Assembly: GCF_016429065.1 (NCBI RefSeq)
Contig: NZ_JAELTX010000044.1
Location: forward strand, 1-40,488
DNA length: 40,488 nt
From: Pedobacter sp. ASV17
GTDB taxonomy: Bacteria > Bacteroidota > Bacteroidia > Sphingobacteriales > Sphingobacteriaceae
Reading direction: 5' to 3'
Position 1 is the stretch's first letter. Each line of letters starts with the position of its first letter. Under the pieces are notes generated by a model. It ran no database searches. It was not told the DNA's origin and saw only the letters and a program-made list of their open reading frames with translations. The position numbers were made by a program, and so were the translations under genes. This document shows, piece by piece, positions 32,771-40,488 of the stretch.

Positions 32771-34568
32771 TTTCTTCCTTACGGATGACGTTATAGTTTG
32801 GTGATAGAATTTCGACCCCAGCTTTATTAAACTCATCCTGAATATTCTCCAGCAAATTGCTGTAAATACCCGCTTGCAAATTGGCTTGAAGGGTATAAGC
32901 ATTAATCTGATAACCGATGCTAAAATCATCGAGGTCGGTTTGTAGCACAAAAGGTGCGGGTTCCTTTTCGATGTGGACGGTTGCTAAGGCGGCATTGGTT
33001 AAAAGTCGGTATACCGTTTTCCAAGGAACATCATAACCAATGGTTACCGTGTAATGAAGGATGAGCCCAGGTTCATTATTTTTTGTTCTAGCGGAATAAT
33101 TTACAGTACTTGACGATAATACCATGGAATTAGGAACGGTAACGTCTTCATTTTTAATGGTTCTGATGCGGGTAACCAGCATGGTTTTTTCAATGACATC
33201 ACCCGTAACATCCCCAATTTTAACCCTATCACCAACCTTAAAGGGTCTCATGTAAGTAATTACTAAGCCTGCCACTAAATTGCTGGTGGCACTTGAAGAG
33301 CCTAAGGAAAGCAGGATGCCTAAGAAAACAGATACCCCTTGAAAGGCAGGTGAACTAGAGCCAGGCAAATAAGGGAAAATTACCACCAGCATGAAAGCGT
33401 ATAAAATAACTTTCAAGATATTGAAAGTAGGCATCGCCCAGTCTTGGTGAAAGCCTCTTATTTTAACATTGCCCACCCTAATTTCACGAAAGAAAAATTT
33501 GATGGCTTTTAAAATGTACTTGAAAATAAAGTACACTACAACGATGGTGAATAGGTTAGGAAGGTAATCTACAATAGCCTTGCTTGCTGCTCTAATTGGA
33601 CTTAATATCCATTTAAGCAGGGTGTTGGTCCAGCCTTCGGTTTCAGGGAAAATGCTGAAAAGTAGCGGTAGAGAAAGGTAAATGACCAAAAAAATAAGAA
33701 TGATTTTTACAATGCTATTGACTTTCAGCAGGATGCCTTCGAGATATTTAGGAGATAGGATTTGCGTTTTTTTAATAACCAGACCATTGCCCAATAGGAT
33801 TTTTTGATTGACAATGTAGTTGGCAGTTTTTCGGAAGAAATAATTGGTGACTTTAATGATGACAAAAAGCATTAAAATCACTAATAGGGATAGGCCAATA
33901 CGTTTGGCCCAATTGATTAAACTATGTGACTTTTTTTCACTTTCTACACTGTTTTTAATGATATTGAGGTAATCTTTGGCTAGCTCTGCATTGCTTTTTC
34001 CAAGCCATAGTCCATCTAAGTTCCCAATGGTTAAAATAATGAGCTTTTTCTTGTAGATAATATCGTGACTATCGTTTAACGAGTTGATGCGTAAAGAGTC
34101 GGGGTTGTAGAAAGCATCCTCATATATTTTGTTGATTTTTTCTGAAATGGCTTGCGCTCTTTCCTTGGCATCAAAGGAGCCTGTGCGGGTATAGATATAA
34201 AATAGCGTGTCGATATTTAAGACTACAGGATAGCCTTTGGTTGTTTTTTTTAAACTGGCAATTTCCTGTAGCTGTGATACCTTTCTTAGTGAATCTGTTC
34301 TTTCTATTTCCCTTAGTTTTTTCTCTAGTTCTAAGGTTTTTTTCACATTTCCACTGGCCGCTTTCAGTTCCCTTTCTAAGCGTTCTTTTACCAACGAGTC
34401 AACATTGGCTTGCTGTTGGTCTCGTATCAATACGGCTACATCAAGGTCTGAATTTCTGTTGACCGTATCCGTAGGTTTTTGACCATGAGCTAAATGATTA
34501 ACATTGATTAGTCCAAAAAAGAATAAAAAGAGTAGGGGTAAACAAGGATAAGGCTTTTTAACAATCAT
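32766..34568 (-). CDS. mechanosensitive ion channel, MscS family
   Basis: A 600-residue channel with an N-terminal signal sequence (about 1-29) and a charged, coiled-coil periplasmic region (about 45-215, 'LVKERLERELKAASGNVKKTLELEKKLREIE'). About five membrane helices follow (from about 225). The MscS core is 'GVSVFLGILLSLGSSSATSNLVAGLVITYMRPFKVGDRVKIGDVTGDVIEKTMLVTRIRTIKNEDVTVPNSMVLSS', including the Gly/Ala-rich pore helix. The C-terminal cytosolic part ends in EEK. It should release solutes on hypo-osmotic shock. Length fits the larger MscS-like proteins with a periplasmic domain. Confidence 0.93.
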   Translation of the reverse strand: MIVKKPYPCLPLLFLFFFGLINVNHLAHGQKPTDTVNRNSDLDVAVLIRDQQQANVDSLVKERLERELKAASGNVKKTLELEKKLREIERTDSLRKVSQLQEIASLKKTTKGYPVVLNIDTLFYIYTRTGSFDAKERAQAISEKINKIYEDAFYNPDSLRINSLNDSHDIIYKKKLIILTIGNLDGLWLGKSNAELAKDYLNIIKNSVESEKKSHSLINWAKRIGLSLLVILMLFVIIKVTNYFFRKTANYIVNQKILLGNGLVIKKTQILSPKYLEGILLKVNSIVKIILIFLVIYLSLPLLFSIFPETEGWTNTLLKWILSPIRAASKAIVDYLPNLFTIVVVYFIFKYILKAIKFFFREIRVGNVKIRGFHQDWAMPTFNILKVILYAFMLVVIFPYLPGSSSPAFQGVSVFLGILLSLGSSSATSNLVAGLVITYMRPFKVGDRVKIGDVTGDVIEKTMLVTRIRTIKNEDVTVPNSMVLSSSTVNYSARTKNNEPGLILHYTVTIGYDVPWKTVYRLLTNAALATVHIEKEPAPFVLQTDLDDFSIGYQINAYTLQANLQAGIYSNLLENIQDEFNKAGVEILSPNYNVIRKEEK

Positions 34569-34621
34569 TTACGAGCTGTTTGTGGTTAAGCCTAATATAG
34601 GGATTTGTACCGTAATAAATC

Positions 34622-34849
34622 TTATTCCTTTGGTGCTTTTTTAACAGGGTGCACGGGCTGCTCGCTTTCTTCGCGTTGCTTTGCAGGGTTTTTTGTTTTC
34701 ACCTGTTTTGTTTTCACCTCGTAAATTTCGTTTTTAATACTTTTTAAAGGTTTGATGCTGTTGTCTTTTTTTTCTGGTTCGGTATTGCCGCCCTTTGTAT
34801 TTCCTGTGATATTCATCTGTTCTTCGGTTTTGATTTGCTTAGTTAACAA
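34622..34849 (-). CDS. hypothetical Lys-rich small protein
   Basis: A 75-residue open frame (or 64 residues from the internal ATG at 34814-34816, MNITGNTKGGNTEPEKKDNS...). Nearly a quarter of residues are lysine and there is no hydrophobic core, so it would be disordered. No family recognised. It lies between the MscS and DinB genes on the same strand without overlap. Codon content is compatible with a real short gene, but compositional bias alone could keep the frame open. Confidence 0.4.
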   Translation of the reverse strand: MLTKQIKTEEQMNITGNTKGGNTEPEKKDNSIKPLKSIKNEIYEVKTKQVKTKNPAKQREESEQPVHPVKKAPKE

Positions 34850-34905
34850 ATGAAAAGCATAGAATGTTCTACTCGGGGCTAGGCAATAGGAATTCCAATG
34901 GTTAA

Positions 34906-35367
34906 TTACACCAGTTTTTTCATCATCAAACTACAGCCATAATGCAGGCCGTCGTGAGAGGCGATAAACTTTACAGTATCTTGAACGCTTTCCAGTTTTA
35001 GTCCTCTATAAGTACTGATGGTATAAGGAAAATAGTTATTGAATTTGTCTGTGGCCAAATCGCTTTCCAACTGGTCAATAACGCCTAATAAATCTTGTTT
35101 AAGCTGTGCTATTTCTTCTGCGGATATGAAACTTTCAGGTTTGGAGCCGTTCTTGTATTTTTCTACTAAGCTAGGGTCTATCACCAACTCATTGTTGCTT
35201 AATTTGTAGCATAACAGTTGTTGGCTTACAATTAAGTGTCCTATTTGCCAAGCTAAATTGTTGTTAAAACCAGTTGGGATTTTGTTCAGTTGTTCGGTGG
35301 TTAAATCTTCAACTAAAAAGAGCAATGCTTTGCGGCTAGCTCTGATGATTTCTAATATTTTGTCCAT
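34906..35367 (-). CDS. DinB-family protein
   Basis: A 153-residue four-helix-bundle protein. 'ALLFLVEDLTTEQLNKIPTGFNNNLAWQIGHLIVSQQLLCYKL' gives the first helix pair with the first metal histidine (H49 region). 'VKFIASHDGLHYGCSLMMKKL' supplies the C-terminal HxxxH pair (about H138 and H142). DinB/YfiT proteins are metal-dependent and include thiol transferases for mycothiol or bacillithiol; the role here is unknown. Confidence 0.9.
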   Translation of the reverse strand: MDKILEIIRASRKALLFLVEDLTTEQLNKIPTGFNNNLAWQIGHLIVSQQLLCYKLSNNELVIDPSLVEKYKNGSKPESFISAEEIAQLKQDLLGVIDQLESDLATDKFNNYFPYTISTYRGLKLESVQDTVKFIASHDGLHYGCSLMMKKLV

Positions 35368-35415
35368 AGTATAGCAAATATAAAAGGCTGCGGTTAAATA
35401 AAGGTGCTGGATGAA

Positions 35416-36270
35416 TTACTTTTTTTGTTTAGCATTTTTCTGATTTCCAAGCCATAACAAACCATCTATAATAAATTGGTTTTGTTGCTCATTGTCAAAA
35501 GTATTCGATAAAGTTTTTACGTCTTTGCCATGCTTATGCTCATAGTCCATGTCGTTATGCCCCATGTTTACGTAAATCATTTTGTAGTTCTTATTGGTCC
35601 ACGCTACTGGATAATCGCCCTGATGCCATATTTCGTGAGCTTTGGGACCTGTGCCTAATGGAAAGCTGGTAGAATCTACACTGAGCAGTACGGTGATATT
35701 TGGATTGGTACGTAGGTTCTTTTCCCATTTGTACCACTCGTTAGGTTGTGATTTGAATGTTTTAGGTAGGTTTTTAGTGGCATCATGTTTTGCATTAACG
35801 GCCAAAACGGCCGAAGTTGGTCGCCAAGTATTACCGCTATATTGTCCCGATCCTAAAAACTCGTTATGGTACCAATCCCAATTTTGTGAATAAGCTGATT
35901 GGTTGAGTGCAAAGGCCGAGAAGTGAAATCCCATCCATGCACCACCTTTTTTCATGTAGTCTTCAAAGGCTTTACGTTGGGCCGTGTCTTCTGGCCTGGT
36001 ATCCAGAAAAAGTACTACTTGATATTTAGCCAAGAAATTGGCGTTCATATTACTCCAATTGCTGGTGGTGTCATATTCAAAATGATACTTTTTGGCCATT
36101 TCTGGAAACCAATGATTGGCTTCTTTCACATAGCTTACGTGTGCCATGTCATTTTTACCTGTAAAAAAGGCAATGACTTTAAATTTGCTGGACTTTTGTG
36201 CCATGGCAGTAAAAGTAAAGCAGGAAATTAGCACGAAAAGAAGCAGTTTTGGAGAGAGTGGATGGTTCAT
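35416..36270 (-). CDS. secreted ThuA-domain protein
   Basis: A 284-residue protein with a signal peptide (to about A24) and one ThuA domain. 'FKVIAFFTGKNDMAHVSYVKEANHWFPEMAKKYHFEYDTT' is followed by 'YQVVLFLDTRPEDTAQRKAFEDYMKKGGAWMGFHFSAFA' and 'WHQGDYPVAWTNKNYKMIYVNMGHNDMDYE', typical of the class-I-glutamine-amidotransferase-like ThuA fold. ThuA proteins are associated with sugar (trehalose and related) utilisation, with biochemistry poorly defined. It lies downstream of the S9 peptidase on the same strand but beyond a terminator. Confidence 0.92.
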   Translation of the reverse strand: MNHPLSPKLLLFVLISCFTFTAMAQKSSKFKVIAFFTGKNDMAHVSYVKEANHWFPEMAKKYHFEYDTTSNWSNMNANFLAKYQVVLFLDTRPEDTAQRKAFEDYMKKGGAWMGFHFSAFALNQSAYSQNWDWYHNEFLGSGQYSGNTWRPTSAVLAVNAKHDATKNLPKTFKSQPNEWYKWEKNLRTNPNITVLLSVDSTSFPLGTGPKAHEIWHQGDYPVAWTNKNYKMIYVNMGHNDMDYEHKHGKDVKTLSNTFDNEQQNQFIIDGLLWLGNQKNAKQKK

Positions 36271-36290
36271 GAGTAATCAGATGGTTAAAA

Positions 36291-36320
36291 TAAAAAAGGG
36301 CAGTGTTTCCACCGCCCTTT
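36291..36320 (-). terminator. terminator of the S9 peptidase gene
   Basis: Minus strand AAAGGGC-G-GTG-gaaa-CAC-T-GCCCTTT forms a stem with one mismatch, followed by TTTTTTA. Confidence 0.8.
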
Positions 36321-36339
36321 AAATATACAAATGATTAAT

Positions 36340-38763
36340 TTATTTTGTTGCTGCTGGTTTAGCATTTTTCACATAAGTATCTAACCATTTGTTGGTTTCC
36401 CAAATCATGTGTAAGATATTTTCTTTAGCTCTGTAACCGTGTGCTTCATAAGGTAGGTAAACAAAACGAGTAGTACCACCATGACCTTTAATCGCATTAA
36501 ACAAACGCTCGCTATTGATTGGGAAAGTACCTTGGTTATCATCCATTTCACCGTGAATCAATAGGATAGGAGTTTTAATTTTATCGGCATAGCTAAATGG
36601 ACTCATTTCATAGTACAATTGTGGTGCTTGCCAGTAAGTACGGTCTTCATTTTGGAAACCGAAAGGCGTTAAAGTTCTGTTGTAAGCTCCACTGCGGGCA
36701 ATACCTGCTTTAAACAAATTGGTGTGCGCCAATAAGTTTGCCGTCATGAAAGCACCGTAGCTATGACCACCAACAGCCATTCTGTTTCTGTCGCCAACGC
36801 CCATTTCGCTTAATTTGTTAATGGCGGCTTCAGCGTTCAGTTTCAACTGCTCTACAAATGAATCGTTAGGTTTTTTACCATCTTTCGCTACAATTGGCAT
36901 TTCGGCATTATCCAATACGGCATAACCTTGAGTTACATAAAAGATTGGTCCGCCAGAGCTGATAGTGATGAATTTATTCTCTGAACCTCTAATTTGAGCA
37001 GCATCACTTGCCGAGTTAAACTCACGTGGGTAAGCCCATATCAATACAGGAAGTGGTCCGTCTTTTTCTTTGTTGTAACCTTTTGGTAAGTACAAATCGC
37101 CAGTTAAGTCAATACCGTCTGCGCGTTTGTAAGAGATTTTTTGCTTACTAACACCATCTAAAGCGGCGTATGGATTAGTGAAATTGGTGATTTGTCTGTC
37201 CGCTACACGAAGCATCAAGTTTTTAACGAAATAGTTAGGTACTTCAGTTTTACTTTCTCTACGTGTTAATAAAACTAGTTTTTGAGGGTCTAACACATCG
37301 GTAACGACTTCAAAAGTACCTTCTTGACAACGCCATAAAATTTCTGATTTTTTAGTGTTTAAATCGAATTTAGCTAAGAAAGGTAAATCGCCTTTAGGAG
37401 AAGCTCCCGTGGTGTTGTTCAACAAGAGTTTGGTGCCATTGTCGGTCGTTAAAATTACCTGACGGCCAAATTTATTTTTCTCGGTTACGGGAGTGCCTGG
37501 GTTATTGTAGGCATCAGTAGTGTTTAGCTCGTAAAGTGTTTCTAAACTACCAGTAGTAGGGTTAAAAAGACTTACTTTGCTGCTTTGTTTGATCCTAGAA
37601 ATTTCTCTAACCAAAGCTAAATTGGCATTTCCCCAGCTTACTCCAGCAAAACGTGTTTTAGTTTTGAAAAGTTCTTTATTTGCACCAGTAAATGGTGCTT
37701 TTAATTCATAAACAGCATCGTGGAATTCTACGTTTTTCTTAATTAAACCACTATCTAATGGTTGTGCCCAAACCACAGAAGCTGCTTCGTCATCTCTCCA
37801 ATCAAAACCACGAGGAACGTTTTGTACGTTGTCGTAACCTGATGGGCGAACTTCGCTAGAAGGCAATTCAGCTAATACCTTAACGGTTTTTCCTGTTCTA
37901 TCAATCACTTTAACAGTTGATGGGAAACCATAAGAAGCCACTAAATAAGAGAATGGCTTTTTAATGGTACGCACCATCATGTAGTTTTTGTCGGGCGATA
38001 AGCTTACCGAGCTATAAATAGCAGGGGCACCTATTGGCGTTTCAACACCAGCTTTGTTTTGTACCAATTGAGAAGTGGCAAAAAACTCAAATAACTGCTC
38101 ATCATATGGCGACTTGATTAAATCTTGGATGGTAGCACTTGGCGCTACTTTGCCTAAGTTTTCTTGTACGGTTGGGCCTTTTGGTGCTAACGGACGTTTT
38201 GGCGCCATAGCTGCAGGTTTGGTAGCTACCTGATAAATCAAAGTATTATCATCTACCCATACTAATCCCGCACCTAAAATAGCGTTTAAGGGATGTTTGT
38301 TGATTTTTGTAGCCTTTGCAGTCGCTACATCAATCACGTATAGGTCAATTCTATCTGGAGAGGTTTGAGTAAAGGCAATTTTGGTTTGGCTTGGGTTCCA
38401 ACGAGTATTACCTGCATATAAAGTAGCAGGAAGACCAGTAACAGCACTTGTTTTTCCTGTTTTGATGTTTTTTAAGCTAAAGCTGTTTACATAAGTTTGA
38501 CGGCTTGGCGAGTAATTGTTTGGATTGATACGCATGCCAGCAATTTTGTATTCGGGCATGGCCAATTCTTCAATAGAAGGATAGGGATTACGTTCGCTAA
38601 ACAAAATCCATTCTGCTTTGCTATCGATACTAACTCCAGGAGTGGGTTTAGCCAATAACAAATCTGCCATCACTTTCGACGGTGTTTGGTAAGTAATAGC
38701 ATCTTGAGCTAAAACTGTTCCTCCAAAACCTAAAAGGAATAGGTTAAGTATGATTTTTTTCAT
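36340..38763 (-). CDS. S9-family (prolyl oligopeptidase-type) peptidase
   Basis: An 807-residue exported peptidase (signal peptide to about A19). The N-terminal ~530 residues form a beta-propeller ('WNPSQTKIAFTQTSPDRIDLYVIDVATAKATKI'). The C-terminal alpha/beta-hydrolase domain has the nucleophile in GGHSYGAF (S668), acid in HGEMDDNQ (D741 or D742) and histidine in YEAHGY (H775), so the triad is complete. Overall resemblance is to the glutamyl-endopeptidase/acylaminoacyl-peptidase group rather than DPP IV. It presumably degrades peptides in the periplasm. A 9-bp inverted repeat lies just upstream of the start. Confidence 0.93.
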   Translation of the reverse strand: MKKIILNLFLLGFGGTVLAQDAITYQTPSKVMADLLLAKPTPGVSIDSKAEWILFSERNPYPSIEELAMPEYKIAGMRINPNNYSPSRQTYVNSFSLKNIKTGKTSAVTGLPATLYAGNTRWNPSQTKIAFTQTSPDRIDLYVIDVATAKATKINKHPLNAILGAGLVWVDDNTLIYQVATKPAAMAPKRPLAPKGPTVQENLGKVAPSATIQDLIKSPYDEQLFEFFATSQLVQNKAGVETPIGAPAIYSSVSLSPDKNYMMVRTIKKPFSYLVASYGFPSTVKVIDRTGKTVKVLAELPSSEVRPSGYDNVQNVPRGFDWRDDEAASVVWAQPLDSGLIKKNVEFHDAVYELKAPFTGANKELFKTKTRFAGVSWGNANLALVREISRIKQSSKVSLFNPTTGSLETLYELNTTDAYNNPGTPVTEKNKFGRQVILTTDNGTKLLLNNTTGASPKGDLPFLAKFDLNTKKSEILWRCQEGTFEVVTDVLDPQKLVLLTRRESKTEVPNYFVKNLMLRVADRQITNFTNPYAALDGVSKQKISYKRADGIDLTGDLYLPKGYNKEKDGPLPVLIWAYPREFNSASDAAQIRGSENKFITISSGGPIFYVTQGYAVLDNAEMPIVAKDGKKPNDSFVEQLKLNAEAAINKLSEMGVGDRNRMAVGGHSYGAFMTANLLAHTNLFKAGIARSGAYNRTLTPFGFQNEDRTYWQAPQLYYEMSPFSYADKIKTPILLIHGEMDDNQGTFPINSERLFNAIKGHGGTTRFVYLPYEAHGYRAKENILHMIWETNKWLDTYVKNAKPAATK

Positions 38764-38773
38764 TTTACAATAT

Positions 38774-38801
38774 GTAAGTTTAATTGATAAGATAAACTTA
38801 C
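38774..38801. promoter_or_regulatory. perfect inverted repeat upstream of the S9 peptidase
   Basis: GTAAGTTTA (38774-38782) and TAAACTTAC (38793-38801) are exact inverted copies around a 10-nt spacer, 10 nt upstream of the start codon. On the minus strand this reads through TAAGTTTA, one base from the -7 consensus, so it may be an operator or a leader hairpin. Confidence 0.45.
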
Positions 38802-38910
38802 AGAGTTTAAATGATTTTAGCTTTTTGTATCAAAAATTTTGGATAAACTACACCCTTAGGGAGTGCCTATTTTTTGATGCTAATGAGAGTTCGAGATAAA
38901 CGTTTTATGA

Positions 38911-39072
38911 TTTTTCATTATTTCGAGCCTTAGCACCAATTCTTCGTTCTACTAAAATCGGCCTTGGCCTGTTCGGGTAGTACAATAAGCCTAGTTGTTC
39001 CTTTAAAAGAACAGGGCGCAACTTGTACCAATTTATCGGTAGCTATGGATTTTTTACATACTTTTTTTTGCA
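38911..39072 (-). repeat. interspersed ~160-bp repeat, copy B
   Basis: Inverted relative of 8345-8486 (see that entry for shared blocks). The conserved pair CCTGTTC/GAACAGG is kept, with a different intervening loop. It fills the gap between the S9 peptidase and the barrel protein, which otherwise contains no gene. Confidence 0.8.
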
Positions 39073-39134
39073 AGACATCAGCACTACGAATGAAAGTACA
39101 AAAAGGAGTGGTAGTTTAGATTTTAGCACATTTT

Positions 39135-40475
39135 TTATTTTTTGCCACCGTTAAAATTAAATTTAAGGTTAAGTCCAGCTGAGCTAATTCTTAAGTTTTT
39201 ATCGCCCATGGTACCTAGTGCTGGCTTGTAATAAGGTTCAAAAATCAGGGTGTTTCTTCCTAGGTTTTGGTTAATACCAATGGCAATAATGGCACTATTG
39301 GCAAAATCGAAGCCTCTTAAAGAGCTTTTCTCAGTTTCTTGTCGTTGTTGCGCTTCTCCGTTTTTAACTTGGAAATTACTCCAGTTATAATTGTAGGTAT
39401 ATTTCTGCGAAAGATAAGAGGTAGAATTAATCCCCGTAGAAATATAGAAATCCTGCTTTTTAGTTGGATAAAATTTCACAGCCATAGGTAAATCAATGGT
39501 TAATAACTGCCCGTTAAAACTTACATCATTGGTAGCCGTAGCCGAATACGCTGTAGAAGATGGTGCTAAACTCATGGCATTATCTTTAGCGGCAAACATC
39601 GACATTGCAACATCCATTGGAACTTTATTCTCATAGCTTACCTTATTTTGGCTGATGCCCGCACCAAAGCTAAGCACAAGGTTTTTAGTTACTTTCACAT
39701 TGGCATTTAAACCAACACCAGCACTTAGTTTGGCTTCATTGTTATCGTGGTAGTTAAAGAAAGTCCCCGTATAAACGTCTAAGGTTGTTTTTGAGCTGCT
39801 ATTTTTTTCTAAGTTTTTATTTTTCGCTAGCTTTTGGCTTTCCTTGTTTAAAAACTCTTCGGTAGATAATTTCGTTGGCGGCGTTTCCTTTTCTACCATA
39901 TTTTTAGGAGCTTCAGTTTGAACTATTCCTGCCACTTGGTTATTTTCTACTTTGGTGGTAGTTACCATACTGCCATTATCTACTATTGCTGTTGCTGGTA
40001 GATTGGTTTTGTTAGGCTCAACAGGAGAAACGGTATTTTTCTGAGGCTCTCCAACTGCAATGTTGCTGGCAATAAGCGGGTTTTCGGTAATCAACTGCTC
40101 ACTAGGCTGTGCAGCCTGTTGAGTTGGTTTTTGTACAGTAGGTTGATTTTCAACCGTCGCTATATGATTGTTGGTAATTGAATCATTTTGAGGTGTAATG
40201 TGGTTGCTGTTGGTTGTTGAAGGTGTTTCTACTTTGTTGTTTTTAGCGTTTTGTAAGATCGTTTTTTCGGTGTTAAATACCTCTCCAAAATATAATCCCA
40301 TTACCAAAAGTAAGCTCGCAGCAATGCCACTTAACCACCAAATTGGTAATTTTTTGTTTTCCTTTTCTGGGAATTTTTTGCGTAAGTCGGCCCAGCCCTG
40401 TTCGCTCAGACCGTCGTCGTAATCGTCGAATACGACTTTTATTTGTTCTATTAGTTCTTCGTCACTCGCTTTCAT
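39135..40475 (-). CDS. anti-sigma-like / outer-membrane beta-barrel fusion protein
   Basis: A 446-residue protein. Residues 1-42 are a cytoplasmic, acidic segment ('DEELIEQIKVVFDDYDDGLSEQGWADLRKKF'). Residues 43-66 form one membrane helix ('LPIWWLSGIAASLLLVMGLYF'). About 68-225 is a Thr/Gln/Asn/Pro-rich linker. About 228-446 is a small beta-barrel of the PorT/OprF-like 'outer membrane beta-barrel' type ('GVGLNANVKVTKNLVLSFGAGIS', 'LNLKFNF'). This layout is typical of Bacteroidota proteins encoded right after an ECF sigma factor. The start overlaps, as ATGA, the apparent end of an upstream gene. A role in envelope stress signalling is inferred. Confidence 0.85.
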   Translation of the reverse strand: MKASDEELIEQIKVVFDDYDDGLSEQGWADLRKKFPEKENKKLPIWWLSGIAASLLLVMGLYFGEVFNTEKTILQNAKNNKVETPSTTNSNHITPQNDSITNNHIATVENQPTVQKPTQQAAQPSEQLITENPLIASNIAVGEPQKNTVSPVEPNKTNLPATAIVDNGSMVTTTKVENNQVAGIVQTEAPKNMVEKETPPTKLSTEEFLNKESQKLAKNKNLEKNSSSKTTLDVYTGTFFNYHDNNEAKLSAGVGLNANVKVTKNLVLSFGAGISQNKVSYENKVPMDVAMSMFAAKDNAMSLAPSSTAYSATATNDVSFNGQLLTIDLPMAVKFYPTKKQDFYISTGINSTSYLSQKYTYNYNWSNFQVKNGEAQQRQETEKSSLRGFDFANSAIIAIGINQNLGRNTLIFEPYYKPALGTMGDKNLRISSAGLNLKFNFNGGKK

Positions 40476-40488
40476 CGCTCTTTTATCT
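40472..40488 (-). CDS. 3' tip of an upstream gene (ECF sigma factor expected)
   Basis: A frame reading ...IKER then TGA overlaps the ATG of the barrel protein as ATGA. Only four codons are in the window; the sigma-factor identity is inferred from the usual gene order. Confidence 0.3.

Overview
The window looks like chromosomal DNA from a Bacteroidota species of the family Sphingobacteriaceae, most like Pedobacter. The DNA is AT-rich and Shine-Dalgarno sequences are largely absent. Candidate promoters follow the Bacteroidota pattern TTTG-N19/20-TAnnTTTG. Family markers include lipidated TamL, a long NusB of about 317 residues, PUR-family DUF3276, DUF1573, DUF5522, an anti-sigma/beta-barrel fusion and a ligase-associated exonuclease. 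The genus is an inference; there is no rRNA to check it.

Layout. 1-2014: edge of an SRPBCC gene, a DUF6686-like protein, a small basic protein, tRNA-Cys and a SpoU RNA methyltransferase. 2005-8143: cell-envelope genes (TamL, a patatin with its own outer-membrane barrel, a small membrane protein, TspO). 8648-14634: a leftward block of DUF5522, MBL exonuclease, coaE, ybbR, yajC, DUF1573, nusB and a leucine-dehydrogenase homologue. 14822-19806: ABC exporter, PUR protein, a class-A-beta-lactamase-like serine hydrolase, DUF5362-like protein and YchF. 19999-21770: a leftward ArsR / SRPBCC / DoxX / DUF4256 operon with a visible promoter and operator. 22248-23618: mgtE.

23911-30623 is the accessory part. 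Behind tRNA-Arg(CCG) comes about 1 kb of non-coding sequence with hairpins, a short direct repeat and a start-less small ORF. Then come a 759-residue prokaryotic Argonaute whose PIWI domain lacks recognisable catalytic acidic residues, overlapped by 13 nt with a protein carrying two C-terminal membrane helices, and a stand-alone OLD-family ATPase/TOPRIM nuclease. I read this as an anti-phage defence island. The Argonaute would be a guide-dependent sensor and the membrane protein its effector, as in long-B pAgo/BPAM and Sulfolobus Ago/Aga2 systems. OLD would be a second, independent system. No integrase or att duplication was seen.

30730-40488: a divergent HxlR/MFS pair, MscS channel, a small Lys-rich ORF, DinB, ThuA, an S9 peptidase and an anti-sigma/barrel protein that probably follows an ECF sigma gene outside the window.

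Intergenic DNA is rich in interspersed repeats. One family of about 140-160 bp occurs at 8345-8486 and, inverted, at 38911-39072 with a conserved internal stem. A 33-nt palindrome is duplicated exactly near 19.9 and 22.0 kb. A 20-nt motif flanks a REP-like element at 4.5-4.8 kb.
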